Positions 1 through 15,286 of a DNA stretch of 64,000 bases are shown here, in pieces (positions within the stretch are counted from its first letter, which is position 1; each line of letters opens with the position of its first letter). The stretch is from the NCBI GenBank assembly GCA_037013685.1, contig CM072906.1, positions 7,872,001 through 7,936,000 of the forward strand. Direction: 5' to 3'. Source of the DNA: Acridotheres tristis (Eukaryota > Chordata > Aves > Passeriformes > Sturnidae). A program made the position numbers and the translations under genes. Below the pieces are notes generated by a model. The model did not search any database. It was given only the letters and a program-made list of their open reading frames with translations, and was not told where the DNA came from.

Positions 1-58
1 ATCTGTGGCTGTTGAGAGTTGTGCTGAGCACTTTTGTTTCTGCTGTGCCTTTTGCCAG

Positions 59-1336
59 GAATTCTACGGGGAAGACGTGAAGTCGTCCCCAGACTACGAA
101 AGGATCATCAACCAGCGCCACTTCAAGAGGGTCAAGAGCCTGCTGGAAGGGCAGAAAATTGCTCATGGAGGAGAGACTGATGAGGCCTCCTGCTTCATAG
201 GTGCTCCTGGCAGCTGCTGTAGAGGGGAGGTGGTGGTGGTTTGTTTTTGGGGTCTGTTTGTCTGTGCCTTACTTGGGCCAGGTCTGTGTCCTGCTCATGC
301 TGTTGTCTCATTGTCCTGTTTGCCTCAGCACCAACCATCCTCACGGATGTTTCCCCGGAGTCCAAGGTGATGGAGGAGGAAATCTTTGGCCCAGTGCTGC
401 CCATTGTGACTGTGAAGAGTGTGGAGGAAGCCATTGAGTTCATCAACCGTCGGGAGAAGCCCCTTGCCCTCTATGTCTTCTCCAACAACAAGCAGGTGGG
501 TCTGTGCCAGAGGAGATGAACATTGTTGACATGTAGCTCCCTTCCCAGTATCCTCAGTTACATGGACTGATCTCTTCTTTGAGCCTTTTTAATATTTTTG
601 TTTGTTTTTTTTTTTCTTTTCCTAGTTAATCAAGAGAGTAATTTCGGAAACCTCCAGTGGTGGTGTGACTGGAAATGATGTCATTATGCATTTCTTCCTC
701 TCAACTTTGCCTTTTGGTGGTGTTGGTAAGTTACTGGAGCTCCTTAGGAGTTGGGACTTGGTATCCCTGTACCTCGTGCAGCCCAAGAGTCTCTGTGCAG
801 CAGGTCTTGATGATAATTATGACTTCTGGGCGTGCATTAGGAAAGGGGTCAGGAGGGAAAAACCTTTGAATGTATTTTTGGAAAGACTAAAAGATTTTGT
901 GTAGCCTGATGTGAAGGGTGCATTAAAACCAATAGCTTCAATCAGATTGGTGGAAACGAGCTGAGGAAGAAGAGGGTTGGAGCACAGATGGACATCATAG
1001 AGACTTAGAAGTGCTGCAGGGGAAGGGTCAGTTGTCCTCAGCTGGGCAGAATTTTGTCTGGCTGAGGCAGAGGAGTGATGTGCCTGTGTGTGTCCCTCAG
1101 GGCACAGCGGGATGGGCGCCTACCACGGCAAGCACAGCTTCGAGACCTTCTCGCACCGCCGCGCCTGCCTCATCAAGGACCTGAAGATGGAGAGCACCAA
1201 CAAGATGAGGTACCCACCTGGCAGCCAGAAGAAGGTGGACTGGGCCAAGTTCTTCCTCCTGAAGCGGTTCAACAAGGCCCGAATCGGGCTCTTTGTCCTG
1301 GCCCTGCTGGGGGTTGTGGCAGCAGTGATGATCAAG
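59..1336 (+). CDS. ALDH3A2: ALDH3A2 (fatty aldehyde dehydrogenase), 3' half; gene continues left of window
   Basis: Class 3 NAD-dependent aldehyde dehydrogenase that oxidises long-chain fatty aldehydes at the ER membrane. Four spliced exons are visible: 59-200, 329-495, 626-725 and 1101-1336. All have AG/GT borders and reading phases that join without a stop. They encode the C-terminal part of the protein, from [13 protein letters not shown] through [10 protein letters not shown] (a conserved ALDH motif), [16 protein letters not shown] and LPFGGVG to [20 protein letters not shown]. The last of these exons ends in a basic stretch followed by a hydrophobic helix ([18 protein letters not shown]), matching the C-terminal membrane anchor of human FALDH. 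The catalytic Glu and Cys exons lie left of the window. A paralogue follows about 4 kb downstream on the same strand, and exons 59-200 and 329-495 are nearly identical to it. The anchor makes this the better ALDH3A2 orthologue of the pair. Confidence 0.93.
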
Positions 1337-2644
1337 GTGAGTTTTGGGTCTTTGCTCTCTGTGGCGGTGCATGAGGAATTTACCTGATCTGTTCTTTGCA
1401 ACTGCAGACCTTTTTTATAAAGCCTGATCTCTTTTTCTGTCTTGAGATGTATGATATCACCTTAAATTCTTACCTTCTCATTCTTGCAAGCAGTCTGTAG
1501 AATAGGAATATCTCTGGAGAGATCTCGCAGGCTGCTGTGCTCCTTGTTGCTCTTCCCCGGTAGGTGACACCCGTGGGATGCTCCCTCCAGAGGCAGAGAT
1601 TGTTGTTTTGGACTGGTTAAGAGTGGTTTCCACTCCAGGGCTTGCTTCAGCAGCTGCCTCACAGCCCAGAGAACTGCAGTCTGTGCCATGGCACCCTGGG
1701 GAGGGAAACTGTGTCTCAAAGCTGGGGTCAGCAACGAACTCTTGTTCCTCCTCGCCCATTCCAGCCCCTGTCTGACCTCATCTCAATTATTCCCATTTCC
1801 TCCCTTGTTTCCAGCTGGGCAGTGCGGAAGGGTGGGATGTCCTCCCTCTCTGCAGGAGGCAGAGGCTTGCAGGAGGCTCAGGATGTCTCCTGAGGTAGAG
1901 GAGCAAGATCTGAATCTTTAAGCTGATCACAGTTGGTTGTCCATGTCTGACAAACCAGATATGTGCCTTCACTGACTGCTCCGTGGGGTTTAGCGAGCTT
2001 AAGGGAGCAGCTCCTGAGGGCACAGGAGGTGGCAGGGTGGATCAGGACTCTGCCCTGCAGTCTGTGTTGTTACTGCTGCAAGGACACACTCAGGAGCCCA
2101 ACATCCCAGGGCAAATAACCTGCCCACATAGTCCAGGAGATATAAGAGCCAAGAACTGGCTCAGGCCTCGAGGCAGCAGCCGGAGAGGCAGGCCCCTGTG
2201 TAGAGGAATGAGAGGAGGGGAAACTCACAGCATCTTGAAATCATTTGGGTTTCTCAGAGCCACCAGTCTGTGCTGAAGAGAAAAGCCCTCTTGGTTGTGC
2301 TGGCTGTGCAGAGGCTGGGCTGGCCCAGTGGGTGGTAAGGAGGAGCAGGTTTCAGAGCACTGCTGTGGCTGTCACGGTGAGGTAGGAGCCTTTTTCTTCT
2401 CCTGTGTGTAGACCTAGTGTTGAGATTGGGAAAAGCTTTGTAGATGAGTGAATGTGGGGCTGAGCCAGAGCACGATGCTTTCCCTGGCATCTGAGATAAG
2501 CAGTGCATGCTGAGGGGCAGGAGAGCTGCACGATGGGGAACCTCCTGACTGAAGGGGCTTTGCTTCAGGCTCTTTTAGAAGGGGAATTGGATTTGTCTCA
2601 GCAGATCCTTCACAGGATGTTGGTGTTGTGTTTTGCTCTCACAG

Positions 2645-2656
2645 GTGGTTGACTGA
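2645..2656 (+). CDS. ALDH3A2: Candidate last coding exon of the first ALDH3A2 (Val-Val-Asp-stop)
   Basis: The exon ending at 1336 has a clear donor in phase 0 and no stop, so a short terminal exon is needed. In human FALDH the corresponding last exon codes only about four residues. The best candidate follows a strong polypyrimidine tract and CAG at 2642-2644, and reads Val-Val-Asp-stop. A poly(A) signal AATAAA at 3128-3133 would then close a 3' UTR of roughly 500 bases. The choice rests on splice-site appearance only; other acceptors between 1340 and 3030 cannot be excluded. Confidence 0.35.
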   Translation: MVD

Positions 2657-3127
2657 TGAAGAGAGGAGAAGGCACCATGTGCACGTCCTACTCTGGGTGC
2701 TCGCTTTGTGTCTGTTTCCTTAAGCTGGGAAGTCATTATTTTCTTTTCTTCTGGGTGATTTCAGTGAGCTGTCGAGCACACAGAGTAGCCTTAGAGAGAC
2801 ACTAACCACAAGAAGGCTCAGATTCCTGTTTACTTAAAAGCCATGCTGGAACAGAGGGACCAGTGGGGACAAACTCTCCAAAGGAGGACTACAGAGCAAG
2901 AAATTCCAGTCCCTGCCTCCACCCCGTGCCATGCAGATCTTCCAGGGACACACAGTGTCCTGCACCAAACCACTCACCTTCCCTCAGTGACCATCAGGAG
3001 CTGAGGTTTCAGCAATCCTTTGGTTGACAGTGTTTTCCCTGCAGTTTTGGGGATGGTCTCAACACCCACCCTCTTGGTGAGTGCAGGTTGTGCTGCCTGA
3101 TGCATTCGGCCAAGAGTGATGGCTGTG

Positions 3128-3133
3128 AATAAA
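3128..3133 (+). terminator. Poly(A) signal AATAAA, candidate 3' end of the first ALDH3A2
   Basis: Canonical hexamer about 470 bp after the candidate terminal exon at 2645-2656. A second AATAAA at 4064-4069 could serve a longer transcript. Confidence 0.4.
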
Positions 3134-3149
3134 CCCAGCGAGCTTCCCC

Positions 3150-5284
3150 TTTGCCATTTATTTGAGGTGAAACATTCTCACATCTCTGTGAACCAGAAAC
3201 ATCCACAGCTGGTCAGGGGCTGCTTGCTGGGATCTGTGTTTCATCGTGTGCTTTTAACAGTTATTTAGCAGTTAGAAAATTCCAAAGGTGATGCCTGCAC
3301 TGCCTGTTTTGTGCTGATGAGTGTCTCATGCTGGAGCAAAAGAACTTTCAGGCCTGTTCAGAGAAGTGGGAATGACAAATACCTTGTAGATTAGCCCAAC
3401 TCCACACAGCCACTTGCTTTTTCCCTGTGGGATGGGGAAGAGAATTGGAAGAAAGTGAGAAAACTTGTATGTTGAGATAAAAATAGCTTCATAGGTGAAG
3501 TGAAAATTGGGCTTGCAGGCAGATCAAAGCAATTAAGGAATTTGTTCATTAATTCCCCTCATCAGGCAGGTGCTTAGCCATCCCCAGGAACACAGGGCCT
3601 CGTCACACCTGGTGGTGACTCAGGAAGACAAACACCATAACGCCCAATGGTACAAATTCAAAACACAGCCATCCTTCTACAAAGAAACTTAGTGTCTACC
3701 ACGACAATTAACTTAATCCCAGCCAAAGCCGGTACAAAGCTGTTCCTGGTCAGATTCCTCCAAGGGAAAACAATTACTGGAAGAGTGTGTGTGTGCTCCT
3801 TCGTGTTTGAGCTTTTCAGGATGCTGTAATCTTGCACTGGCGGATAATGTGGGGCTTGTTCTAGCTTGGGGAAAGGATGCTGAAGGAATTGAAGGTGAAA
3901 GAGCCTTAGAACTATTAATGTTAAAGAAAATTGAAAAAATATTACTAAATGCAATTAATATAGAGTAGAAAATTATATTTACTGTGCAATAAGTGGGATT
4001 TCTTCATGTCTGGTGAAAATCCGTGTGCTAAGCCTTTTTGATGATACATTTTGCAAGCCACTAAATAAACACAGAGAATTTAAATAATAAATTGAGTGTG
4101 GTAAGTCCTTGCAGTCTCCTGAGGAATCCTGCTCTGCTGGTCCCAGCTCTGGCCCTGGCTTGCTGGGTGGCACACGTGTGGTGAGCTGTCCCTGGCACCC
4201 TGGGAAGGGTCCTCCAGAGCTCTGCTGGGTGCAGAAAATGCTCCTGGAGCCAGGCAGGGAGTGGGGTGAGCCAGTAAGAGGAGTGGCCTGTTCCCCCCAC
4301 TTTCAAATCCATGCCTGGATTGCCTGCCACCTGCCTGGTTGGGTTTTTTAGGACCCCCAGTCTGAGCATTGTCAGCCGTGGCACGTGGGCCACTTGTGCC
4401 CTGCGTGGGCAAAGCCACGTGGTCTCTGCATCCCACAGCAGGGCTGAGTCACTGCCCTGGCTGGAATCAGCCATCCAGGGCTCCACAGCCCAGGATGGGG
4501 TTGGGTAAAGGGCATCTTGCACCCAGCAAGAGCCCTGGGCCAGGGCCAGCACTCCTGTGGGAGGAGGGATCGCCCCCAGCCACGGCAGGGGAAGGGCTTG
4601 TGCCTGCTCGCACTTGCCACAGGAGGCTGGTGGAGAGAGAAGCTTCTCTGAAGGTAATTTGCTTTTTTCCTTCGTTTTTTAATGAGTCACCTGCTTTCTG
4701 GGGCTGTGTCACACAGCTGTGGCAGAGGGTTGGGATGGGCAGGATTTTATCGTTGTAACGGGATCTTGGTGTCTTGATGGGTTGGGCAGGGATGCAGGAC
4801 CTGACCTCTGGTCCTGACTAAAGAGTGAAATGCTGCTCCTGGGAAGCAGGGTGACATCTTTGCAGTGTTTTGTGTTTCTGTGAACAAATGTGAGGGCCTC
4901 AGGGTTAAGGGGAAGATGGAGCAGACTGGCTCTGGGAACACAGCTCTGCTTCCAGCTGGCTGCCCACCCAGGCCACGGTCATCTCTGTGTTTTGGCTCCT
5001 TGGGAGCATCCCCGGGGTGGAAACTTAGAGACAGCACCCTCAGAACAGCAACAATCAACAAACCTCAGGCTGCTTGGTGCCATGTGCAGGTGGAGCAGAG
5101 CTTGGATGCTCAGCGTGAGAGTGGGAGCTCCTCTCCAAGAGGGACAACATCCCCCAGCCTTGCTCGGGGTGGGACATCTCATGGTGGTGGTCCCAGGGCT
5201 GAGCAGCCCTCAGTGGCCCTGTGCTGAGCTGGGTGTCACCCGTGACCCCTCAGAGCTGAGCTGGTGTCACCCGTGTCTCCTCAG
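3150..5284. other. Intergenic/upstream region between the two ALDH genes
   Basis: No convincing exon, known repeat or RNA gene was found here. Open frames at 4061-5387 overlap in several frames on both strands, which is typical of GC-rich noncoding DNA without stops rather than of genes. The first coding exon of the downstream ALDH is preceded by splice-acceptor-like sequence, so an untranslated 5' exon and the promoter probably lie somewhere in this stretch; I could not place them. Confidence 0.5.
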
Positions 5285-5288
5285 AGCT
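5226..5288 (+). repeat. Two tandem copies of a ~31-bp unit, each ending in a splice-acceptor-like CTCAG
   Basis: The unit reads approximately GAGCTGGGTGTCACCCGTGA followed by CCCCTCAGAGCT, and recurs once with small changes immediately upstream of the ATG at 5297. Both copies end in pyrimidines plus CAG, at 5251-5253 and 5282-5284. The downstream copy is the likely acceptor of the exon that carries the start codon. Confidence 0.7.
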
Positions 5289-5296
5289 CAGCTGCC

Positions 5297-8200
5297 ATGG
5301 AGAAGATGCAGCAGATCGTGGGGAGGGCGAGGGCCGCCTTCAGGTCGGGCCGGAGCCGCCCGCTGGAGTTCAGGATCCAGCAGCTGAAGGCCCTGGAGAG
5401 GATGGTGCAGGAGAAGGAGAAGGAGATCCTGGCAGCCCTCAAGGCGGATCTCAGCAAGGTCTGAGGTGTCAAGGGTAACCCTAAGCAAAGCAGGAAAGCC
5501 AAGGGCTGACTCTGCAGTGACAAATGGGTTTTGTCATGTCCCCCACCACGTAACTGGATGGCTCTGACTCTCCAGGGTGCCACAGTGGCTGGGGGAGGTG
5601 GGTGCCTTTTCCATCCCTTCCCCAAAATCCGTTTTTACAGAGTGGGCCCAACGCCTACAGCCACGAGATCCTGGGCGTGCTGGGGGAGCTGGCCCTGACC
5701 ATGGAGAAGCTGCCATCGTGGGCAGCCCCTCAGCCCGTGAAGAAGAACCTGCTGACCCTGAGGGACGAGGCCTACATCGGCTACGAGCCCCTGGGCGTGG
5801 TGCTGGTCATCGGGGCCTGGAACTACCCCTTTGTGCTGGTCATGCAGCCCCTGATCGGGGCCATCGCAGCAGGTGGGGATCCAGCCCAGCCCCGGCCGTG
5901 CTGGGGTCGTGGCTGGAGCTGGGGGAGGATGTGAGGGCTCAGTGTCCGTGCTGGGTGTGCCCTGCAGGCAATGCCGTGGTGGTGAAGCCATCAGAGGTCA
6001 GCGAGAACACGGCTCGCCTGGTGGCTGAGCTCCTCCCACAGTACCTGGACAAGGTGAGTGTGGCCCTATGTTGGACCCCGGGTTTCTCTGTGCCGCTGGG
6101 TTGGGGTGACCCTGACACCCCTGCCCTGCAGGATCTGTATGCTGTGATCACTGGAGGAGTTCCTGAGACAACCGAGCTGCTGACACAGAGATTTGATCAC
6201 ATCCTCTACACTGGCAGCTCTGCCGTGGGCAGGATTGTGATGGCAGCAGCTGCCAAGCATCTGACCCCTGTCACCCTGGAGCTGGGGGGGAAGAGCCCCT
6301 GCTACATCGACAAGGACTGTGACCTGGCTGTCGCCTGCAGGTCAGGGTGTTGCACCCATGATGGGGCCTCAACACTGGGGCAGGGGAAATCTCTGGGCCA
6401 GCATCCCCAGCTCAGGGGGCTGCCAGCTGGGCTGGGGCGTGTGGAAGGGACTGACCATGGAGAAACCATGTCCCCTTCTCCCTTGTCACAGGCGGATAAC
6501 GTGGGGCAAGTACATGAACTGTGGGCAAACCTGCATCGCCCCAGACTACATCCTGTGTGACCCATCCATCCAGAGCAAGGTGGTGGAGAACATCAAGGCC
6601 ACTCTGAAGGTGAGGCAGGAGTCCCTCGTGCCATGGAGTTGTCCCAGCTGTGATTTCCTGGATCTGTGGCTGTTGAGAGTTGTGCTGAGCACTTTTGTTT
6701 CTGCTGTGCCTTTTGTCAGGAATTCTACGGGGAAGACGTGAAGTCGTCCCCAGACTATGGAAGGATCATCAACCAGCGCCACTTCAAGAGGGTCAAGAGC
6801 CTGCTGGAAGGGCAGAAAATTGCTCATGGAGGAGAGACTGATGAGGCCTCCTGCTTCATAGGTGCTCCTGGCAGCTGCTGTAGAGGGGAGGTGGTGGTGG
6901 TTTGTTTTTGGGGTCTGTTTGTCTGTGCCTTACTTGGGCCAGGTCTGTGTCCTGCTCATGCTGTTGTCTCATTGTCCTGTTTGCCTCAGCACCAACCATC
7001 CTCACGGATGTTTCCCCGGAGTCCAAGGTGATGGAGGAGGAAATCTTTGGCCCAGTGCTGCCCATTGTGACTGTGAAGAGTGTGGAGGAAGCCATTGAGT
7101 TCATCAACCTTCGGGAGAAGCCCCTTGCCCTCTATGTCTTCTCCAACAAGAAGCAGGTGGGTTTGGGCTGTGTTCCCTCATGGCAGCCTCTCTGCACAGC
7201 TGGATTCTGAACATGATCCCAGACAGAGCTTTCTGCAAGGTCTGTGTCATTTCCTTTTCCATGTAAATTGTAGCATTTATGGGCCATGAGAGTTCCCAGA
7301 GCTGTTGCAGGGCTCTAGGTTTGTACATGTCCACCCACAGAGGTGGGTGCTGCTTCCTGCAGTGTCTCCTGCCCTCGTTTCCAGACTCTGTTGTACCAGC
7401 TCAAGAATTCAGGTCAGGGCTTTGCCCTGGAACAACAGCCCCAGGCAATTTGGGTGGGAGGGCTGAGAAGCTTCCTGGGCTGACATAAAGCCTTTTCATT
7501 TTGTGGCTGTTCCAGCTGGGCAGGTGCTGTGCTTTAGTGGTGTAATCTGGCCTCTGTCATGGAACAAGGCACAACCTGTGCCCCCCACAAAGGGGGATGG
7601 AAGCATCACCTTGAGCCCTCCCTGCCCTGGTACATGGTGTTGTGTCCCATCCTGATTTGTGCTGTGCCCTCTCCATTGTGGGTAGCTGATCAGACGAGTG
7701 ATAGCAGAGACCTCCAGTGGTGGCATGACAGGCAACGATGTCATCGTGCACTCCATGGTCCCAGATCTGCCCTTCGGAGGTGTGGGTGAGTCCCTGCTCC
7801 AGCCCGTGCACCTGAATTCACCCAGCAGCAGCCTCTCACCCAGGAGCTGTCCCGCCCATTTGGCAATTCAGGAACTTCCAGCCACATTTCCCCCTTAATG
7901 TTATTTTCTGGGGTGGGTTGCTTTGTGAAAAGGCTCATTAGTTGGGCTCCCAGTGAGAGAGGAAAACCCCCTGGCACACAGATGAGCTCTGGTTCTCCTG
8001 TGCTGGGGTGTGGGATGAATTTATCCGTGGCCTGGCTGAGCTTCCACAGCTGCTGTCAGGCTCCAGTGGCAAAGGGCTGAGGTCTTGGGTGTTTCCAAGT
8101 GTCCTCCTCATGTCCCACTCCCTGAAATCATATGCCTAGCTCCTCCTGTCCCTGACCCCGTGAAAATTTAGTGGGAAAAGCAAGGCTGGCCCTGGGAGGA

Positions 8201-8817
8201 GAGAATTGGTGTTACTAACATTTGAAGGGTGGGTTCACACAAGCAGCTGTTTTAAGGCAGTGAGCACGTCCTCACTGATTTCTGCAAAGTTAAAACAGCT
8301 GCTCATTGCTCCTCTGCCCTGAGAACCAGCACGACCAAGCTTTCCCTGTGTCCTGGGGGCTGCTGAACTGGGTTGGAGTGTCCCTGTGTGATGTGCCTGG
8401 CCGTGTCCCTCAGGGAACAGCGGGATGGGCGCCTACCACGGCAGGTTCAGCTTCGAGACCTTCTCGCACCGCCGTGCCTGCCTCATCAAGGACCTGAGGT
8501 GGGAGGTTCTCAACAAGCTCAGGTACCCCCCTGGCAGCATGGAGACGATGCATTTGGCCAAGTGCCTCCTCCTGAAGCAGTGTAACAAGAGCAGAGTGGC
8601 TCAGTACATCTCAGCCCTGCTGGAGGCTCTGAAAGCCGTGGTGGCAAAGGTGAGCTTTGTGTCTCTGCTGGCCCTGTGAGTGTGTGCTCCCAGCTCTGTC
8701 CCCTGAGCCCTCCTCAGCCTTCATCACCCCGTTCCTTTGAGCTCTGCTCCCCCCCCTGGAGGACTCATCCCTGTTTCTGTGCCTTTCCAGGTGTTGTGCC
8801 CCCAGCGAGAGGGGTGA
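5297..8817 (+). CDS. ALDH3A2-like: Second class 3 aldehyde dehydrogenase (ALDH3A2-like paralogue), complete, 10 coding exons
   Basis: Exons: 5297-5458, 5641-5872, 5968-6053, 6132-6340, 6492-6609, 6720-6861, 6990-7156, 7686-7785, 8414-8649, and tentatively 8791-8817. The phases join into 492 codons plus stop, close to the 485 residues of human FALDH. The N-terminus [19 protein letters not shown] aligns with FALDH and is three residues longer. The NAD-binding turn YTGSSAVG lies at about 186-193, the general base Glu210 in LELGGKSP, and the catalytic nucleophile Cys244 in CGQTCIAP (human Cys241). [10 protein letters not shown] and LPFGGVG are also intact, so the enzyme should be active. The C-terminal tail differs from the upstream copy. 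The hydrophobic helix is replaced by a mixed polar sequence ([20 protein letters not shown]), so the protein is probably not anchored in the ER membrane. Exons 6 and 7 with their intron are nearly identical to the upstream gene. Confidence 0.93.
8791..8817 (+). CDS. Candidate last coding exon of the second ALDH ([12 protein letters not shown])
   Basis: It follows a good polypyrimidine tract and CAG at 8788-8790, and continues the phase-0 donor at 8649. It adds eight residues before TGA. It corresponds in position to the short last exon of FALDH but shares no sequence with it. The call rests on the splice signal and frame only. Confidence 0.5.
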   Translation: MLCPQREG

Positions 8818-9647
8818 TGGGCAGCCAGCCCTCGGACCCTCTGCTGCTCCCTGCTGCTGAACTTCTCTTTGCTGCAATTTCCTTTCTTCCAAGGCAGCCA
8901 GTGCACTGAAGAGATAGAAGACAAAAAAAATGCACCTAAAGCAGAGACACCCCAAGTTAAAGGCTCCAGCTCCTGCTGAAACAGGAATCTATCCAAACCT
9001 CGGCTGTGGTCATGCCTGAGCAATGACTGCCAGATGGAAGGATACAGCATCCACCCTGCTTTGTAAACAGCAGCTCCTCTAAAAGCTCCTGGGAACGTGG
9101 GAGTGTTTGTCACAAGGGTATTTAATCAAAGCCAGTCATTACTGAGCCTGTTATCTGTGTAATACCTCACCTGATGCCCAGAGGAAGCAGCTCATCACAG
9201 CCATAAGCCTGGGAAATGAGGTCTCACTGCAGGGGACAGTCCAGGCTGTTTGTCCCCAGAGCAGAGGGAAGGAGCCTCGAAGAACCTGCAGCATCTCATC
9301 CTTGAAGGGCCTCGTGACTGAAAGGGTGATGCTCCTTGCAGGGAAACCACCTTTAGCCATCCAAGGTGTGCAAAGGCCACCCAAGGTGATGGCAAAAGCC
9401 ACCTGAGCTGTGGCCATGCTGTCCCAAGGGCTTGAGCAGTGCCAGGGACTGTTGTGCTGCTGCATTTGGAGCAACTGGGGCAAAGACAGGGGCACTGCTG
9501 CATCTGGAGTCCCAAGTCTGGGGTATCCTTGGCCAGAGTGGCAGAGCAGCCACAGCCTCCTCTGTAACTGAATTTCAGGGGTAATTAGTTTAGGAATAGT
9601 TTTTTACCTCTAAACTTGTAACTGAGAGCTTACCTTGACCTTGCTGA

Positions 9648-9653
9648 ATAAAA
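9648..9653 (+). terminator. Poly(A) signal AATAAA of the second ALDH
   Basis: Canonical hexamer about 830 bp after the proposed stop at 8817. No other coding sequence lies in between, so 8818 to about 9670 is read as 3' UTR. It lies only about 120 bp from the oppositely oriented poly(A) signals of the neighbouring MATE gene. Confidence 0.65.
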
Positions 9654-9774
9654 CCTTTGTTTTACTGCAAAGACCACCTGGGGCAGGGCAAGACCCACGT
9701 GTGGATGTTCCCTGTTCTGACCCCAGCCCTGCCCTCAGCCTCCACCTCAAGGAGCCAGCCCCACTCCAGCCAGG

Positions 9775-9787
9775 TTTATTCTTTATT
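9775..9787 (-). terminator. Two overlapping poly(A) signals of the downstream MATE gene (minus strand)
   Basis: On the minus strand the hexamer AATAAA occurs twice, at 9787-9782 and 9780-9775. It lies about 310 bp after the stop codon at 10098-10100, giving a 3' UTR of roughly 340 bases. Confidence 0.7.
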
Positions 9788-10097
9788 GGACGTTTGTCAC
9801 GGAGCAGCGGGGGGAGCTGGGCTGTGCTCAGCTCCAGGGGGGCGGTGGCAGAGTGGGCTGGGGGTCCCACACACACTCAATGTGTGTCAGGCAGCCCAGA
9901 GCAGCATTTTTGGGTGCTGGAGCAGCCTGGGGGCCCGTTCCCACAAACACTGCTGAGCACTGGCAGAAGCCCTTTGGCTCCTGGGGGACAGGCGTGAACT
10001 CCATTTCCTCGCCAGCCAGTCCGTGCTTTGTACGCCTGTCCCTCAGGAAAGGCTTTCACCCCCAAAAACGAGTCCTCCAAAAAGTCCTTGGTGAGGG

Positions 10098-15286
<5,189 letters not shown>

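Noticed and set aside
5577..6560. A 327-codon open frame running through ALDH exons and introns
   Set aside because: It crosses AG/GT borders and shifts frame relative to the ALDH protein; the spliced model explains the sequence.
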